Notes: generated by a model from the letters alone, not told the origin. 64,000 bases of DNA from DATBVX01 sp963696675 (GCA_963696675.1 CAVOLM010000061.1:48665-112664); one strand, 5' to 3'; counted from the stretch's first letter, positions 9,542 through 21,282 are shown. Numbers and translations are program-made.

Positions 9542-10439
9542 ATGTCCAAGCCCGAACTCTCCGCTGGCGCGCGCTTGCGCGCCGCGCTCGACATCGAGCG
9601 GCCCTTGCAGGTCGTCGGTGCTATCAATGCCTACAGTGCGCTGCTCGCGCAACGCTGCGGATTTCGCGCTCTATATCTCTCCGGCGCGGGCGTGGCGAAC
9701 GCCTCGTTCGGCCTCCCCGATCTCGGGATCACCAACCTCAACGATGTGGCAGAGGACTGCCGCCGCATCACCGGGGCGAGCTCTCTGCCACTGCTGGTCG
9801 ATGCTGACACGGGTTGGGGTGCTGCGTTCAACATCGCGCGCACGGTGCGTGATCTCACGCGCGCGGGAGCGGCCGGGATGCATATCGAGGACCAGGTGCA
9901 GGCGAAGCGCTGCGGCCACCGTCCGGGAAAGGCGCTGGTATCGGCGGAAGAAATGGTCGATCGCATCAGGGCAGCGGTGGACGCCCGCACCGATGATCAG
10001 TTCGTCATCATGGCGCGGACCGACGCGCACGCCGTGGAGGGCCAGGGCGCAGCGATCGACCGCGCGGCGCGCTACGTGGAGGCCGGGGCGGACATGCTGT
10101 TCGCCGAGGCACTGACGACACTGGAGGAATACAGAGGGTTCACCCGCGCCGTGCGCGTGCCGGTGCTCGCGAATATCACCGAATTCGGCAAGACGCCCCT
10201 CTTCACTACGCGTGAGCTCGCGGACGCTGGCGTGCGCCTGGCGCTCTATCCGTTGTCCGCGTTTCGAGCCGCTGCGCTGGCAGCATTGCAGGTCTATCGA
10301 GACATTGCGCGAGCGTGGCACTCAGAAAGACGTTCTGGACAGCATGCAGACCCGAGCGGAGCTCTACGAAGTGCTGGGCTACCACGAATACGAGAAGAAA
10401 CTCGACGAGCTGTTCAGTCGGGGCACGAGCGAGAATTGA
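9542..10439 (+). CDS. prpB: 2-methylisocitrate lyase (one frameshift near the 3' end)
   Basis: PrpB cleaves 2-methylisocitrate to pyruvate and succinate, the last step of the methylcitrate cycle. Seen here: LLVDADTGWG for Mg binding, the catalytic-loop KRCGH motif, and the GAAGMHIEDQ and ARTDAHAVEG segments. Near 10305-10320 the frame changes; the other frame continues with QKDVLDSMQTRAELYEVLGYH and ends at 10439, the family's proper C-terminus. The combined length of about 298 residues is normal. First gene of prpBCD. Confidence 0.93.
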
Positions 10440-10464
10440 GAGACTCACGAGCGGAGTACATCGC

Positions 10465-11620
10465 ATGAACGAAACTGCCCTGGCGGCACCGAAACCCAAG
10501 AAATCCGTGGCCCTTTCTGGAGTGCCCGCAGGTAACACGGCCCTGTGCACCGTAGGCCGCACCGGCAACGACCTGCACTATCGTGGCTATGACATCCTGG
10601 AGATCGCCGAGGCCGCCGAGTTCGAGGAGATCGCATTCCTCCTGGTGCACGGCAAGTTGCCGAACCGCGCCGAGCTCGCGGGCTATCGCGCCAAGCTCAA
10701 ATCGCTGCGTGGCATTCCTCAGGCGGTGCGCGCAGTGCTCGAGCTACTTCCGGCCGCAAGCCACCCGATGGATGTCATGCGCACCGGTGTCTCCGCGCTC
10801 GGCGCTGCGCTGCCGGAGAAGGAGGATCACAACCTCCCCGGAGCGCGGGAAATCAGTCGATCGGCTGGTCGCCTCACTCGGTTCGATGCTCTGCTACTGG
10901 TATCACTTCAGCCATTCCGGCCGGCGCATCGAGGTCGAAACCGACGACGATTCAGTCGGCGGCCACTTCCTGCACCTGTTACACGGCGCGCCGCCAAAGA
11001 GTTCCTGGGTACGAGCGATGCACACTTCGCTCATCCTGTATGCCGAGCACGAGTTCAACGCTTCAACGTTCGCGGCTCGCGTCATTGCCGGCACCGGGTC
11101 GGACCTGTATTCGTGCATCACCGGCGCGATCGGCGCGTTGCGCGGGCCGAAGCACGGCGGCGCCAACGAGGTGGCGCTCGAGATCCAGGAGCGCTACGAC
11201 ACGCCCGACGAGGCGGATGCCGACATTCGCAGGCGCGTGGCCAGCAAGGAAGTCATCATCGGTTTCGGGCACCCGGTGTACACGGTTTCCGATCCGCGCA
11301 ACCAGGTGATCAAGGAAGTCGCGCGGCGGCTCTCCGCCGAGGCGGGCGATATGAAGCTCTTCATGATCGCGGAGCGTCTCGAGGCAGTGATGGCCGAGAT
11401 CAAGCACATGTTCCCGAATCTCGATTGGTTCTCCGCGGTCTCCTACCACATGATGGGTGCGCCCACCGAGATGTTCACGCCCTTGTTCGTGGTCGCGCGC
11501 ACCACCGGCTGGGGCGCGCACGTGATCGAGCAACGTATCGACGGCAAGATCATCCGACCCGCCGCCAACTACGTCGGCCCGGAGAATCGCAAGTTCGTTC
11601 CGCTCGGCGAAAGGCGCTAG
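10465..11620 (+). CDS. prpC: 2-methylcitrate synthase (one frameshift)
   Basis: PrpC condenses propionyl-CoA with oxaloacetate. The first part carries AGNTALCTVG and LHYRGYDI, typical of the 2-methylcitrate subgroup of citrate synthases. The frame slips near 10840-10860 and continues as SLGSMLCYWYHFSH, KHGGANEVALEI and GFGHPVYTVSDPRN, which include the active-site His residues. About 385 residues in total. It starts 25 bp after prpB and ends 5 bp before prpD, so the three are one operon. Confidence 0.93.
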
Positions 11621-11625
11621 CGCGG

Positions 11626-13077
11626 ATGTCGACTCACGAAATCAAGTCGGCAAAGCGTCCGGCTCCCGATCAGGCGCTCGTCGATATCGCCGACTACGTG
11701 ACCGGCTACGAGATCCGCAGCGATGCGGCGTACGAAACCGCGCGCTATTGCCTGATGGACACGCTGGCGTGCGGTTTCATGGCGCTGAAGTATCCCGCGT
11801 GCACGCGCATGCTCGGTCCGGTGGTTCCAGGCGCCACGATGCCTGGCGGCGCGAGGGTTCCCGGCACTTCTTACGAGCTCGATCCCGTGATGGCGGCCTT
11901 CAACATCGGCGCCATGATCCGCTGGCTCGATTTCAACGACACCTGGCTTGCGGCCGAATGGGGCCACCCGTCGGACAATCTCGGCGGGCTGCTCTCGACT
12001 GCCGACTATCTGAGCCGCAAGGCCGCAGCGCAGGGCGCTAAACCTCTGCTGGTGCGCGATCTGCTGACGGCGATGGTCAAGGCGCATGAGATCCAGGGCG
12101 TGATCGCGCTCGAGAACAGCTTCAACCGCGTCGGTCTCGACCATGTACTGCTGGTGCGCGTCGCGTCCACGGCAGTCGTCACGCAGATGCTGGGCGGCTC
12201 ACGGGAGCAGGTGATCAACGCGGTTTCGAATGCGTGGATCGATGGCGGTGCCCTGCGTACCTACCGGCACGCGCCCAACACAGGCTCACGCAAGAGCTGG
12301 GCAGCGGGAGACGCCACGAGCCGCGCGGTACGTCACGCGCTCATCGCTCTCACGGGTGAGATGGGCTATCCCTCGGCGCTGTCCGCGAAGACCTGGGGAT
12401 TCTGGGACGTACTGTTCAGGGGCAAGCCGTTTGCTTTCCCGCAGGCGTATGGCAGCTACGTGATGGAGAACGTCCTGTTCAAGATCTCCTTTCCGGCTGA
12501 GTTTCACGCGCAAACCGCGGTCGAGTGCGCCATGAAGCTGCACCCGGCAGTGAAGGACCGTATCGATGCGATCGACAAGATCATGATCGAGACGCAGGAA
12601 CCGGGCGTGCGCATCATCGACAAGACCGGGCCGCTAGCCAATCCCGCCGATCGCGATCATTGCATCCAGTACATGGTCGCGATTCCCCTCATCTTCGGTC
12701 GCCTGACCGCCGAAGACTACGAGGACCACGTCGCCGCAGACCCGCGCATCGACGCGCTGCGCGCGTGCATGATCGTGCAGGAGAACCCGGCGTTCACGCG
12801 CGACTACTACGCGCCGGACAAGCGCTACATCGGCAATGCACTGCAGGTGTTCTTCAAGGATCGTTCGGCTACCGAACGCGTGCAGGTCGATTATCCGATC
12901 GGCCATCGCAAGCGCCGTGCCGAAGGCATGCCCGTGCTGGTGAAGAAATTCGAAGCGAGCGTCGATGCACATTTTCCGCCCAAGCAATCGGAGTCCATCA
13001 AGCGCATGTTCGCCGAGCCGCGCAGGCTCGACGCGCTGCCGGTCAACGAATTCATGGCGGGACTGGTGAAGAATTGA
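11626..13077 (+). CDS. prpD: 2-methylcitrate dehydratase
   Basis: Intact 483-residue MmgE/PrpD-family enzyme that dehydrates 2-methylcitrate. Recognisable segments are ARYCLMDTLACGFMAL, WLDFNDTWLAAEWGHPSDNLG and RSWAAGDA-like RKSWAAGDATSRAV. No acnD or prpF is next to it, so this operon uses the PrpD-type route and relies on an aconitase elsewhere for the hydration step. Its stop codon overlaps the TTG start proposed for rsmG. Confidence 0.95.
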   Translation: MSTHEIKSAKRPAPDQALVDIADYVTGYEIRSDAAYETARYCLMDTLACGFMALKYPACTRMLGPVVPGATMPGGARVPGTSYELDPVMAAFNIGAMIRWLDFNDTWLAAEWGHPSDNLGGLLSTADYLSRKAAAQGAKPLLVRDLLTAMVKAHEIQGVIALENSFNRVGLDHVLLVRVASTAVVTQMLGGSREQVINAVSNAWIDGGALRTYRHAPNTGSRKSWAAGDATSRAVRHALIALTGEMGYPSALSAKTWGFWDVLFRGKPFAFPQAYGSYVMENVLFKISFPAEFHAQTAVECAMKLHPAVKDRIDAIDKIMIETQEPGVRIIDKTGPLANPADRDHCIQYMVAIPLIFGRLTAEDYEDHVAADPRIDALRACMIVQENPAFTRDYYAPDKRYIGNALQVFFKDRSATERVQVDYPIGHRKRRAEGMPVLVKKFEASVDAHFPPKQSESIKRMFAEPRRLDALPVNEFMAGLVKN

Positions 13078-13731
13078 CCGAGGCGGAAAGCCTGCTGGCC
13101 AGCGGTGCTCAGGAGCTCGGCGTCGTGCTCAGCACCCGCCAGCGTGAGCAGCTTCTGGAGCTGCTGGCGGAGCTCTCGCAATGGAATCAGCGCTTCAATC
13201 TCACGGCGATCAACGATCCGCTCGAGGCTGTTCGCAAGCACCTGCTCGATTCCCTGAGCATTTACACTCACCTGCATGGCCAGAGGGTCGCTGACGTCGG
13301 CAGCGGCGCGGGCTTTCCAGGCCTGCCGCTGGCGGTTGCAGACCCGTCGCGCGAGTTCACCCTGATCGAGGCCACTGGCAAGAAAGCACAGTTTCTCGAT
13401 CACGCACGTATGAAACTCGGCCTCGAGAACGTCGCCGTGGTCAATTCTCGTGCGGAGCAGCTCAAGCCCGCGTCACGCTTCGACTCAGTGACGGCGCGAG
13501 CGCTCGGCAAGCTGAATGAATTCATTCGCGTCGCGGGCCACCTGGTCGCGCGAGATGGGAGGTTGCTCGCCATGAAGGGCCAGGCGCCGCAGGCGGAAGT
13601 CGAAAAGGTGCCCAAGGGCTGGCAAGTGACAGGCGATGCATCGCCTGGTCGTTCCGGGGCTCGACGCTCAGCGGCATCTGGTTGAATTGCAGCTCAAAGA
13701 GTCACCGCGCTCACCCCGGCGCGGGCATTAG
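13074..13731 (+). CDS. rsmG: 16S rRNA (guanine527-N7)-methyltransferase RsmG (frameshift near the end)
   Basis: Rossmann-fold methyltransferase acting on 16S rRNA. The motif VADVGSGAGFPGLPLAVA binds S-adenosylmethionine and RFNLTAINDPLEAVRKHLLDS is the family's N-terminal signature. The best start is a TTG at 13074 overlapping the prpD stop. Near 13630 the frame shifts; the alternative frame supplies the expected tail HRLVVPGLDAQRHLVELQL and stops at 13731. In relatives rsmG lies between mnmG and parA; here mnmG is absent and prpBCD is upstream. Confidence 0.92.
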
Positions 13732-13771
13732 CAATCGGTCCGGTCAGCCTGTAGGCTCGCGCTTCGCTCCC

Positions 13772-14644
<873 letters not shown>

Positions 14645-14668
14645 ACCCTGCTTCGGTACCGCTGGCGT

Positions 14669-14857
14669 TCATCCGCCCGGTTCCTCGGGCGGAGACGAGC
14701 CCGGACCCGGCAGCCGGCCCGCCTTGCGTAACGCTTCGCGCAGCGCGAACTCGATCTGCGCATTGACGCTGCGCAGCTCATCCGCCGCCCAGCGCTGCAG
14801 GGCTTCAAGCACGTCTGCGCCGATGCGCAGCGGGTAGGCTTTTCGCTCGCTCACCAA
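14669..14857 (-). CDS. Arc-like ribbon-helix-helix DNA-binding protein
   Basis: 62 residues. The core YPLRIGADVLEALQRWA followed by RSVNAQIEFALREALR has the strand-helix-helix pattern of Arc/MetJ repressors; the RSVNAQIEF helix is the typical second helix. A Pro/Gly tail follows. It sits 10 bp downstream of the SPFH gene on the same strand, an association seen in other bacteria. A palindrome upstream of the SPFH gene is a candidate binding site, so self-regulation is possible (inference). Confidence 0.75.
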   Translation of the reverse strand: MVSERKAYPLRIGADVLEALQRWAADELRSVNAQIEFALREALRKAGRLPGPGSSPPEEPGG

Positions 14858-14867
14858 TGCCGCGCGT

Positions 14868-15746
14868 TCACGTATACAGGGTTCCTGTGTTCACGACCGG
14901 CTGCGCCGCACGATCGCCGCACAGGACCACGAGGAGGTTCGATACCATGGCCGCGCGGCGCTCATTGTCCAGCTCGACCACGCCCTTGTCGGCGAGCTGT
15001 GCCAGCGCCATTTGCACCATGCTCACCGCGCCTTCGACGATGCGGGTGCGCGCGGCGATGATCGCGCCGGCCTGCTGACGTTGCAGCATCGCCTGGGCGA
15101 TCTCCGGCGCGTACGCCAGATGGCTCACACGGGCTTCGAGCACACTCACCCCTGCACTCTCCAGCCGATCCTGGACTTCGCGCTGCAAGTGCTCGTTGAT
15201 CTCGCGGGAATGGCTGCGCAACGAGATGTGATGCTGATCGTGCAGGTCATAGGGATAGCTGGTGGCGAGCTGGCGTAATGCCGCTTCGCTCTGCACGTGC
15301 ACGAAGTTCTCGTAGTCATCGACGTTGAAACACGCCTCGGCGGTGTCCTGCACCTGCCAGACGACGACTGCGGCGATCTCGATGGGACTGCCTTCGAGGT
15401 CATTCACCTTGAGCTTGCCGGATTCGAAATTGCGCACCCGCAGGCTCACGGATCGCTTGGCATAGAAGGGATTCGTCCAGCGCAGACCGGCGTGGCGGCA
15501 GGTGCCCGCATAGCGGCCGAAGAGCTGCAGCACGACACCGTGGTTGGGCTGCACGATGAAGAAGCCTCGCCAGCAGATGATGAGCACGACGCCCACAAGA
15601 GCCGGTATGACCAGATCGGGAGGCTGCGCACGAACAACGGCACTGCCAAGAGCCCAGAGGTCCAGCGCGGTGGCGAGCAGCATCACGAGGATCATGGGTA
15701 TCCCGGGCAGCGCAGAAACGGTTCGTTCTTCCATACGTCCTCCCAT
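14868..15746 (-). CDS. SPFH/Band 7 (slipin-like) membrane protein
   Basis: 292 residues. Two hydrophobic segments near the N-terminus (about 14-37 and 44-62) lead into a Band 7 domain: VVLQLFGRYAGTCRHAGLRWTNPF, RVRNFESGKLKVND, and the late VSHLAYAPEIAQAMLQRQQA helix. SPFH proteins oligomerise into membrane scaffolds. A second ATG at 15734 (MEERT) is preceded by GGGAGGA, so the protein may be four residues shorter. Together with the ribbon-helix-helix gene it forms a minus-strand insert between parA and parB. Confidence 0.88.
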   Translation of the reverse strand: MGGRMEERTVSALPGIPMILVMLLATALDLWALGSAVVRAQPPDLVIPALVGVVLIICWRGFFIVQPNHGVVLQLFGRYAGTCRHAGLRWTNPFYAKRSVSLRVRNFESGKLKVNDLEGSPIEIAAVVVWQVQDTAEACFNVDDYENFVHVQSEAALRQLATSYPYDLHDQHHISLRSHSREINEHLQREVQDRLESAGVSVLEARVSHLAYAPEIAQAMLQRQQAGAIIAARTRIVEGAVSMVQMALAQLADKGVVELDNERRAAMVSNLLVVLCGDRAAQPVVNTGTLYT

Positions 15747-15769
15747 ATCGCCTCTTGTTGGGAGGTATG

Positions 15770-15797
15770 ATATCTAAAAGATATTGAAGTGACTTCA
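15770..15797. promoter_or_regulatory. Two adjacent palindromes upstream of the SPFH/RHH operon
   Basis: ATATCT-AAA-AGATAT at 15770-15784 is followed at once by the perfect 13-bp palindrome TGAAGT-G-ACTTCA at 15785-15797. They lie 24-50 bp upstream of the SPFH start, in a low-GC stretch, where an operator should be. The ribbon-helix-helix protein of the same operon is the obvious candidate ligand, but this is inference. Confidence 0.45.
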
Positions 15798-15992
15798 CAG
15801 ATTGATGATTGAGGCTAAAATAGACAACAATCTCAGCAGATTTAGCCGTACTGATGATCATAATGGTTACTAAGTTGGTAAAACCAGCCTCTGCCAACTC
15901 ACGCGCGATCTCGATTTGAGCGCACGCTGCTCCACTGTTTCGCCAGCGATCGGCCCGATCGCTGGCTCATCAGTCGGCTACACTGCGCGCCC

Positions 15993-16890
15993 ATGGCGGT
16001 GAAGAAGACGGGTCTGGGTCGGGGTCTCGAAGCGCTACTCGGTTCTTCACCCGCGCGTCCCGAACCCGAATTCGTTCCACCGCCGGCTGACGACCTCGCC
16101 AACATTCCACTCGATCTGCTGCAACGTGGCCGCTACCAGCCGCGCATGGACATGCGCACCGAGAGCCTGCAGGAACTCGCCGACTCCATCCGGGCACAAG
16201 GCGTCGTTCAACCCATAGTGGTGCGGCCGGTCGGTCCTCCTGGCGCGGGCGGCTCGCAGCGCTACGAAATCATCGCGGGCGAGCGCCGTTGGCGTGCCGC
16301 CCAGATGGCGAGTCTCGAAACGATTCCCGCCGTCATCCGGCGCGTGGCCGGACGACGCGGCCGTTGCGATGTCTCTCATCGAGAACATCCAGCGCGAGAA
16401 TCTCAATCCGCTCGAAGAAGCCCGTGCGTTGGAGCGACTGATCGGGGAATTCAACATGACGCACCAGGAGGCGGCCGATGCGGTAGGCCGCTCACGCGTC
16501 ACCGTCAGCAACCTGCTTCGACTCCTGGAACTTGGCGATGAGGTCAAAGCCCTGGTCGAAAAGCGCGAGCTGGAAATGGGGCATGCGCGCGCACTGCTGG
16601 GCCTGCAGGCGCGCAAGCAGCAGGCTGAGGTGGCGGCGCTGGTCGCCAGAAAAGGGTTGTCGGTGCGTGAGACCGAGGCCCTGGTCCGACGCATGCTCGA
16701 TCACGCATCTGCGGGCAAGGAACACACGGAGCGCACCGAGGATCCGAATGTGCGCAAGCTTCAGCAGGATCTCACTGATCGGCTGGGCGCCAAGGTCGCC
16801 GTCCAGCACAGCGCCAGCGGCAAGGGCAAGGTCGTGATCAGCTACAACAGTCTCGATGAGCTGGACGGCATACTGACGCACATCTCCTGA
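15993..16890 (+). CDS. parB: Chromosome-partitioning protein ParB (one frameshift)
   Basis: ParB binds parS sites and loads as a CTP-dependent clamp. N-terminal GLGRGLEALLG, then IPLDLLQRGRYQPR and the CTP-binding GERRWRAAQ box. The frame slips near 16348, after which the second frame gives ENIQRENLNPLEEA and the helix-turn-helix SRVTVSNLLRLLEL, ending in a normal dimerisation domain (VVISYNSLDELDGIL). About 298 residues in total. I did not find a consensus parS site in the window. Confidence 0.94.
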
Positions 16891-16962
16891 GGCGTCCGGG
16901 CCGGCAACATCGACCGTCCAAGTGCCCGAAAGTCGGGCCATTTCTCAGTTTCGGCGAGTCCG

Positions 16963-16991
16963 TTGAAGCACCTCAAGAACCCCCCTATAAT
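16963..16991 (+). promoter_or_regulatory. Sigma-70 promoter of the ATP synthase operon
   Basis: TTGAAG at 16963-16968 and TATAAT at 16986-16991 are separated by exactly 17 bp, a near-consensus sigma-70 promoter. Transcription would begin near 16998, leaving a leader of about 115 nt before atpI. Its strength suits the highly expressed operon that follows. Confidence 0.8.
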
Positions 16992-17035
16992 GCGCGGCCT
17001 TTGCGAACGGGGAGTACTCCTCGCCGCTTGAATAA

Positions 17036-17116
17036 ATGCCACTTGCTCGCCGCGTAAATCGCTCCGCGCAGTGGCTTTTTTGTTGTCGGCTTCTCCTCAA
17101 GAAGGCTTTTTCGTGA
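17036..17116 (+). CDS. Possible 26-codon leader ORF overlapping the atpI start
   Basis: An ATG at 17036 opens a 26-codon frame that ends in a TGA sharing bases with the GTG start of atpI (GTGA at 17113-17116). The peptide is basic (Arg/Lys-rich) with no known homologue that I recognise. A hairpin followed by six T residues lies inside it. It could couple translation to atpI or be fortuitous; there is no clear ribosome site. Confidence 0.3.
   Translation: MPLARRVNRSAQWLFCCRLLLKKAFS
17038..17081 (+). terminator. Terminator-like hairpin in the atp leader (possible attenuator)
   Basis: GCCACT at 17038-17043 pairs with AGTGGC at 17070-17075, extended inwards by partial GC pairing, and is followed at once by TTTTTT (17076-17081). 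It lies between the promoter at 16963-16991 and atpI, so it cannot end a known upstream gene transcript other than parB readthrough or the atp message itself. Confidence 0.5.
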
Positions 17117-17496
17117 GCACGCTCGATGGGAGAGGCGCCCGGCGGGCCGCGATGCGGCTCGTGCTTGGGCAGGCGGCGACAACCATCGTCCTCGCGGCGA
17201 TCTGTCTGATTGGATTTGATGCTCGCGCCGCAATATCAGCACTGCTGGGCGGCGGCATCGGCGTCGCGGCGAGTCTCGCGATGGTGCTGTTCATGTTCCG
17301 CGGGGCGCCGGGCACGGATGCGAAGCGCATCTTGCGCGGAGCCTACCGGGGTGAAGGCGTAAAGCTCGCGCTGACGGTCGTGCTGTTCGTCGCAGTGCTG
17401 AAGTCTTACGAGGTTGCAGCGCTGCCGTTTTTTGTCGCGTACATCGCAACGCTGCTCGGGTACTGGATCGCTTTGGTGAAATCGGAAGCTCGCTGA
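17113..17496 (+). CDS. atpI: ATP synthase protein I
   Basis: AtpI is a small four-helix membrane protein that aids assembly of the c-ring. About 127 residues with hydrophobic segments at roughly 16-35, 42-62, 77-96 and 100-121. A longer frame opens with GTG at 17071, but that start lies in the leader hairpin; GTG at 17113 follows AGAAGG with a 7-nt spacing and gives the usual length. First gene of atpIBEFHAGDC. Confidence 0.85.
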   Translation: MSTLDGRGARRAAMRLVLGQAATTIVLAAICLIGFDARAAISALLGGGIGVAASLAMVLFMFRGAPGTDAKRILRGAYRGEGVKLALTVVLFVAVLKSYEVAALPFFVAYIATLLGYWIALVKSEAR

Positions 17497-17510
17497 CACA
17501 AACGAAGATC

Positions 17511-18341
17511 ATGGCTGCCGAACAACCTGCAAACGCCAACGAATATATCGTCCATCACCTGACGAACCTCACCCGGCAGACGGGTGACGGCGCTTTCTAC
17601 ACTCTCAATCTCGACAGCATTTTCTTCTCGGTGCTCCTGGCATCTGTCTTCGGCGTCAGTTTCTGGTTCGCGGCGCGCAAGGCGACCGCGGGCGCGCCCG
17701 GCAAGTTTCAGAACTTCGTCGAGCTGGTGGTCGAGTTCGTCGACACGCAGGTCAAGGACACTTTCCATGGCACCAGCAAGCTGATCGCCCCGCTCGCGCT
17801 CACGATTTTTTGCCTCGTCTTCCTGTTCAACGCCATGGATATCCTGCCGGTGGATCTGCTGCCATGGGTCGCACATCACGCTGGCGTGGATCACTTAAAG
17901 GTCGTCCCTAGCACCGACCTAAACATCACTTTCGGCATGTCTATTACGGTGTTCCTGCTGGTGATGTACTACAGCGTTCGCATCAAGGGCCCGGTCGGCT
18001 TCGCCAAGGAACTCCTGTTCCAGCCGTTCGGCAAGTGGGGCATGCCCGCGAATCTCGTGCTCAACACGATTGAGCACGTCGCGCGGCCGGTGTCACTCGC
18101 GCTGCGATTGTTCGGCAACATGTACGCCGGCGAGATGATTTTTCTGCTGCTCGCACTATTCACGATCGGCAAGGGCGCCGAAGGCCTGCTGACGTGGGGT
18201 GGCATCGCCGGATTCGTCGGCCAGACGATCCTGAGCCTGGCGTGGGCAATCTTCCACATCCTGATCATCACGCTGCAGGCGTTCATTTTCATGATGCTCA
18301 CGATCGTGTACCTGTCGATGGCGCACGAAGAGCATCACTGA
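17511..18341 (+). CDS. atpB: ATP synthase F0 subunit a
   Basis: 276 residues, five to six membrane helices. The proton-path signature is clear: PVSLALRLFGNMYAGEMIF carries the essential Arg (the R of ALRLFGN), and LQAFIFMMLTIVYLSMAHEEHH is the typical last helix. Subunit a forms the two half-channels next to the c-ring. It lies 14 bp after atpI. Confidence 0.97.
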   Translation: MAAEQPANANEYIVHHLTNLTRQTGDGAFYTLNLDSIFFSVLLASVFGVSFWFAARKATAGAPGKFQNFVELVVEFVDTQVKDTFHGTSKLIAPLALTIFCLVFLFNAMDILPVDLLPWVAHHAGVDHLKVVPSTDLNITFGMSITVFLLVMYYSVRIKGPVGFAKELLFQPFGKWGMPANLVLNTIEHVARPVSLALRLFGNMYAGEMIFLLLALFTIGKGAEGLLTWGGIAGFVGQTILSLAWAIFHILIITLQAFIFMMLTIVYLSMAHEEHH

Positions 18342-18382
18342 GCAAGCAAAGAATTTGTTCTTGAAGAGGTAGAGGAGGAGTC

Positions 18383-18673
18383 ATGGAAATCGCAAGTTTG
18401 GTTGCAAATGTACAAGGGTTCACGGCGCTCGCCGTGGGCATTGTCTTCGGCATGGGCGCGCTCGGAACCGCGATCGGTTTCGGTCTGCTCGGCGGCAAGT
18501 TCCTCGAAGGTGCGGCCCGGCAGCCGGAGATGGTGCCGATGCTGCAGGTGAAGATGTTCATCGTCGCGGGTCTGCTCGACGCGGTGGCGATGATCGGTAT
18601 CGGCTTCGCGCTGTTCTTCACCTTCGCGAATCCGTTCCTGGCGGCGGTCCAGCAGGCAGCTGGCGGCGGCTAA
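18383..18673 (+). CDS. atpE: ATP synthase F0 subunit c
   Basis: 96-residue hairpin of two membrane helices joined by the polar ARQPE loop. The ion-binding carboxylate is Asp66 in GLLDAVAMIGIG, and the Na+-type Gln/Glu/Ser set is absent, so this is a proton-type c subunit. A GAGGAG ribosome site precedes the ATG. The atp genes here carry no frameshift. Confidence 0.97.
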   Translation: MEIASLVANVQGFTALAVGIVFGMGALGTAIGFGLLGGKFLEGAARQPEMVPMLQVKMFIVAGLLDAVAMIGIGFALFFTFANPFLAAVQQAAGGG

Positions 18674-18707
18674 TCACTGGCCGATCGCACAAGCGGAGGA
18701 TCCAGAA

Positions 18708-19178
18708 GTGAGCATCAATCTCACCCTGATCACGCAGATGTTCGTGTTCCTGCTGCTCGCGCTGTTCACGATGAAGTTCGTGTGGCCGATGATTCGGGGC
18801 GCCATGGACAAGCGCGCCCAGCGCATCGCGGACGGGCTGGCCGCTGCGGAGAAGGGCCAGAAAGATCTGGGCCAGGCAAAGTCCAAGGCGGACGAAATCA
18901 TTCGCGAGGCGCGTGCGCGCGCCGTGCAGATCGAAAATCAGGCCCAGCATCGCGCCAATGAGGTGATCGACCAGGCGAAGAAGTCCGCGATTGGTGAAGG
19001 CGAGCGCTTGCTCGCTGCGGCCCAGCAGCAGATTCAGCTCGAGGGCACCCGGGCACGCGAATCGCTGCGCAAGGAAGTTGCCACGCTCGCGGTGAGCGGC
19101 GCATCGCAGCTGCTCGAGCGCGAGATCGACCCCAAAACGCACGCCGCACTGTTGGACAAACTGGCAGCGCAGCTCTGA
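18708..19178 (+). CDS. atpF: ATP synthase F0 subunit b
   Basis: 156 residues: an N-terminal membrane anchor (about 5-24), then a long charged helix rich in Ala, Lys, Glu and Gln that forms the dimeric peripheral stalk. The FVWPMI segment after the anchor is typical. Ends 3 bp before atpH. Confidence 0.96.
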   Translation: MSINLTLITQMFVFLLLALFTMKFVWPMIRGAMDKRAQRIADGLAAAEKGQKDLGQAKSKADEIIREARARAVQIENQAQHRANEVIDQAKKSAIGEGERLLAAAQQQIQLEGTRARESLRKEVATLAVSGASQLLEREIDPKTHAALLDKLAAQL

Positions 19179-19181
19179 GCC

Positions 19182-19718
19182 ATGGCAGAAAAGAGCACCA
19201 TCGCGCGACCCTACGCCAAGGCACTGTTCGAGCTTGCGCTCGAACAGAAGAGGCTGGATGCCTGGTCGCAGGCGCTTGCCATCGCTGCGGCGGTCGTGTC
19301 CGATGTGCGGGTCAAAAAACTGCTCACGAGCCCCCACGTCACGACTGATCAGCTCGCCAGTCTCCTGATCGATATCGGCGGCAAATCGCTCGACAATGAA
19401 GGACAGAACTTCATTCGCGTCCTGGCTTCTAACCGGCGGCTCGGTCTCCTCCCCGAGATCGCCACGATTTTCGAGAGGCTCAAGGCAGAGGCGGAGAACG
19501 TCGTGGACGTCACAGTAACCTCGGCGGCGCCGTTGAGCGTGGAGCAGCAACGCAACTACTCGAACGCGCTGCGTCAGCGGCTAAAGGGTGACGTGCGCCT
19601 GCATTGCGAAGTCGACCCGGCACTCCTGGGCGGCGCGATTCTGCGGGCCAATGATCTGGTGATCGATGGTTCTCTGCGAGGCCGGCTCGACCGGCTCGCC
19701 ACCGAACTCTTGAATTAG
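19182..19718 (+). CDS. atpH: ATP synthase F1 subunit delta
   Basis: 178 residues. The N-terminal IARPYAKALFELAL segment and the C-terminal DPALLGGAILRANDLVIDGS signature identify the OSCP/delta family, which links the b stalk to the top of F1. Confidence 0.96.
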   Translation: MAEKSTIARPYAKALFELALEQKRLDAWSQALAIAAAVVSDVRVKKLLTSPHVTTDQLASLLIDIGGKSLDNEGQNFIRVLASNRRLGLLPEIATIFERLKAEAENVVDVTVTSAAPLSVEQQRNYSNALRQRLKGDVRLHCEVDPALLGGAILRANDLVIDGSLRGRLDRLATELLN

Positions 19719-19731
19719 GAAGGGACGAACA

Positions 19732-21270
<1,539 letters not shown>

Positions 21271-21282
21271 TCGGAATCGGCA

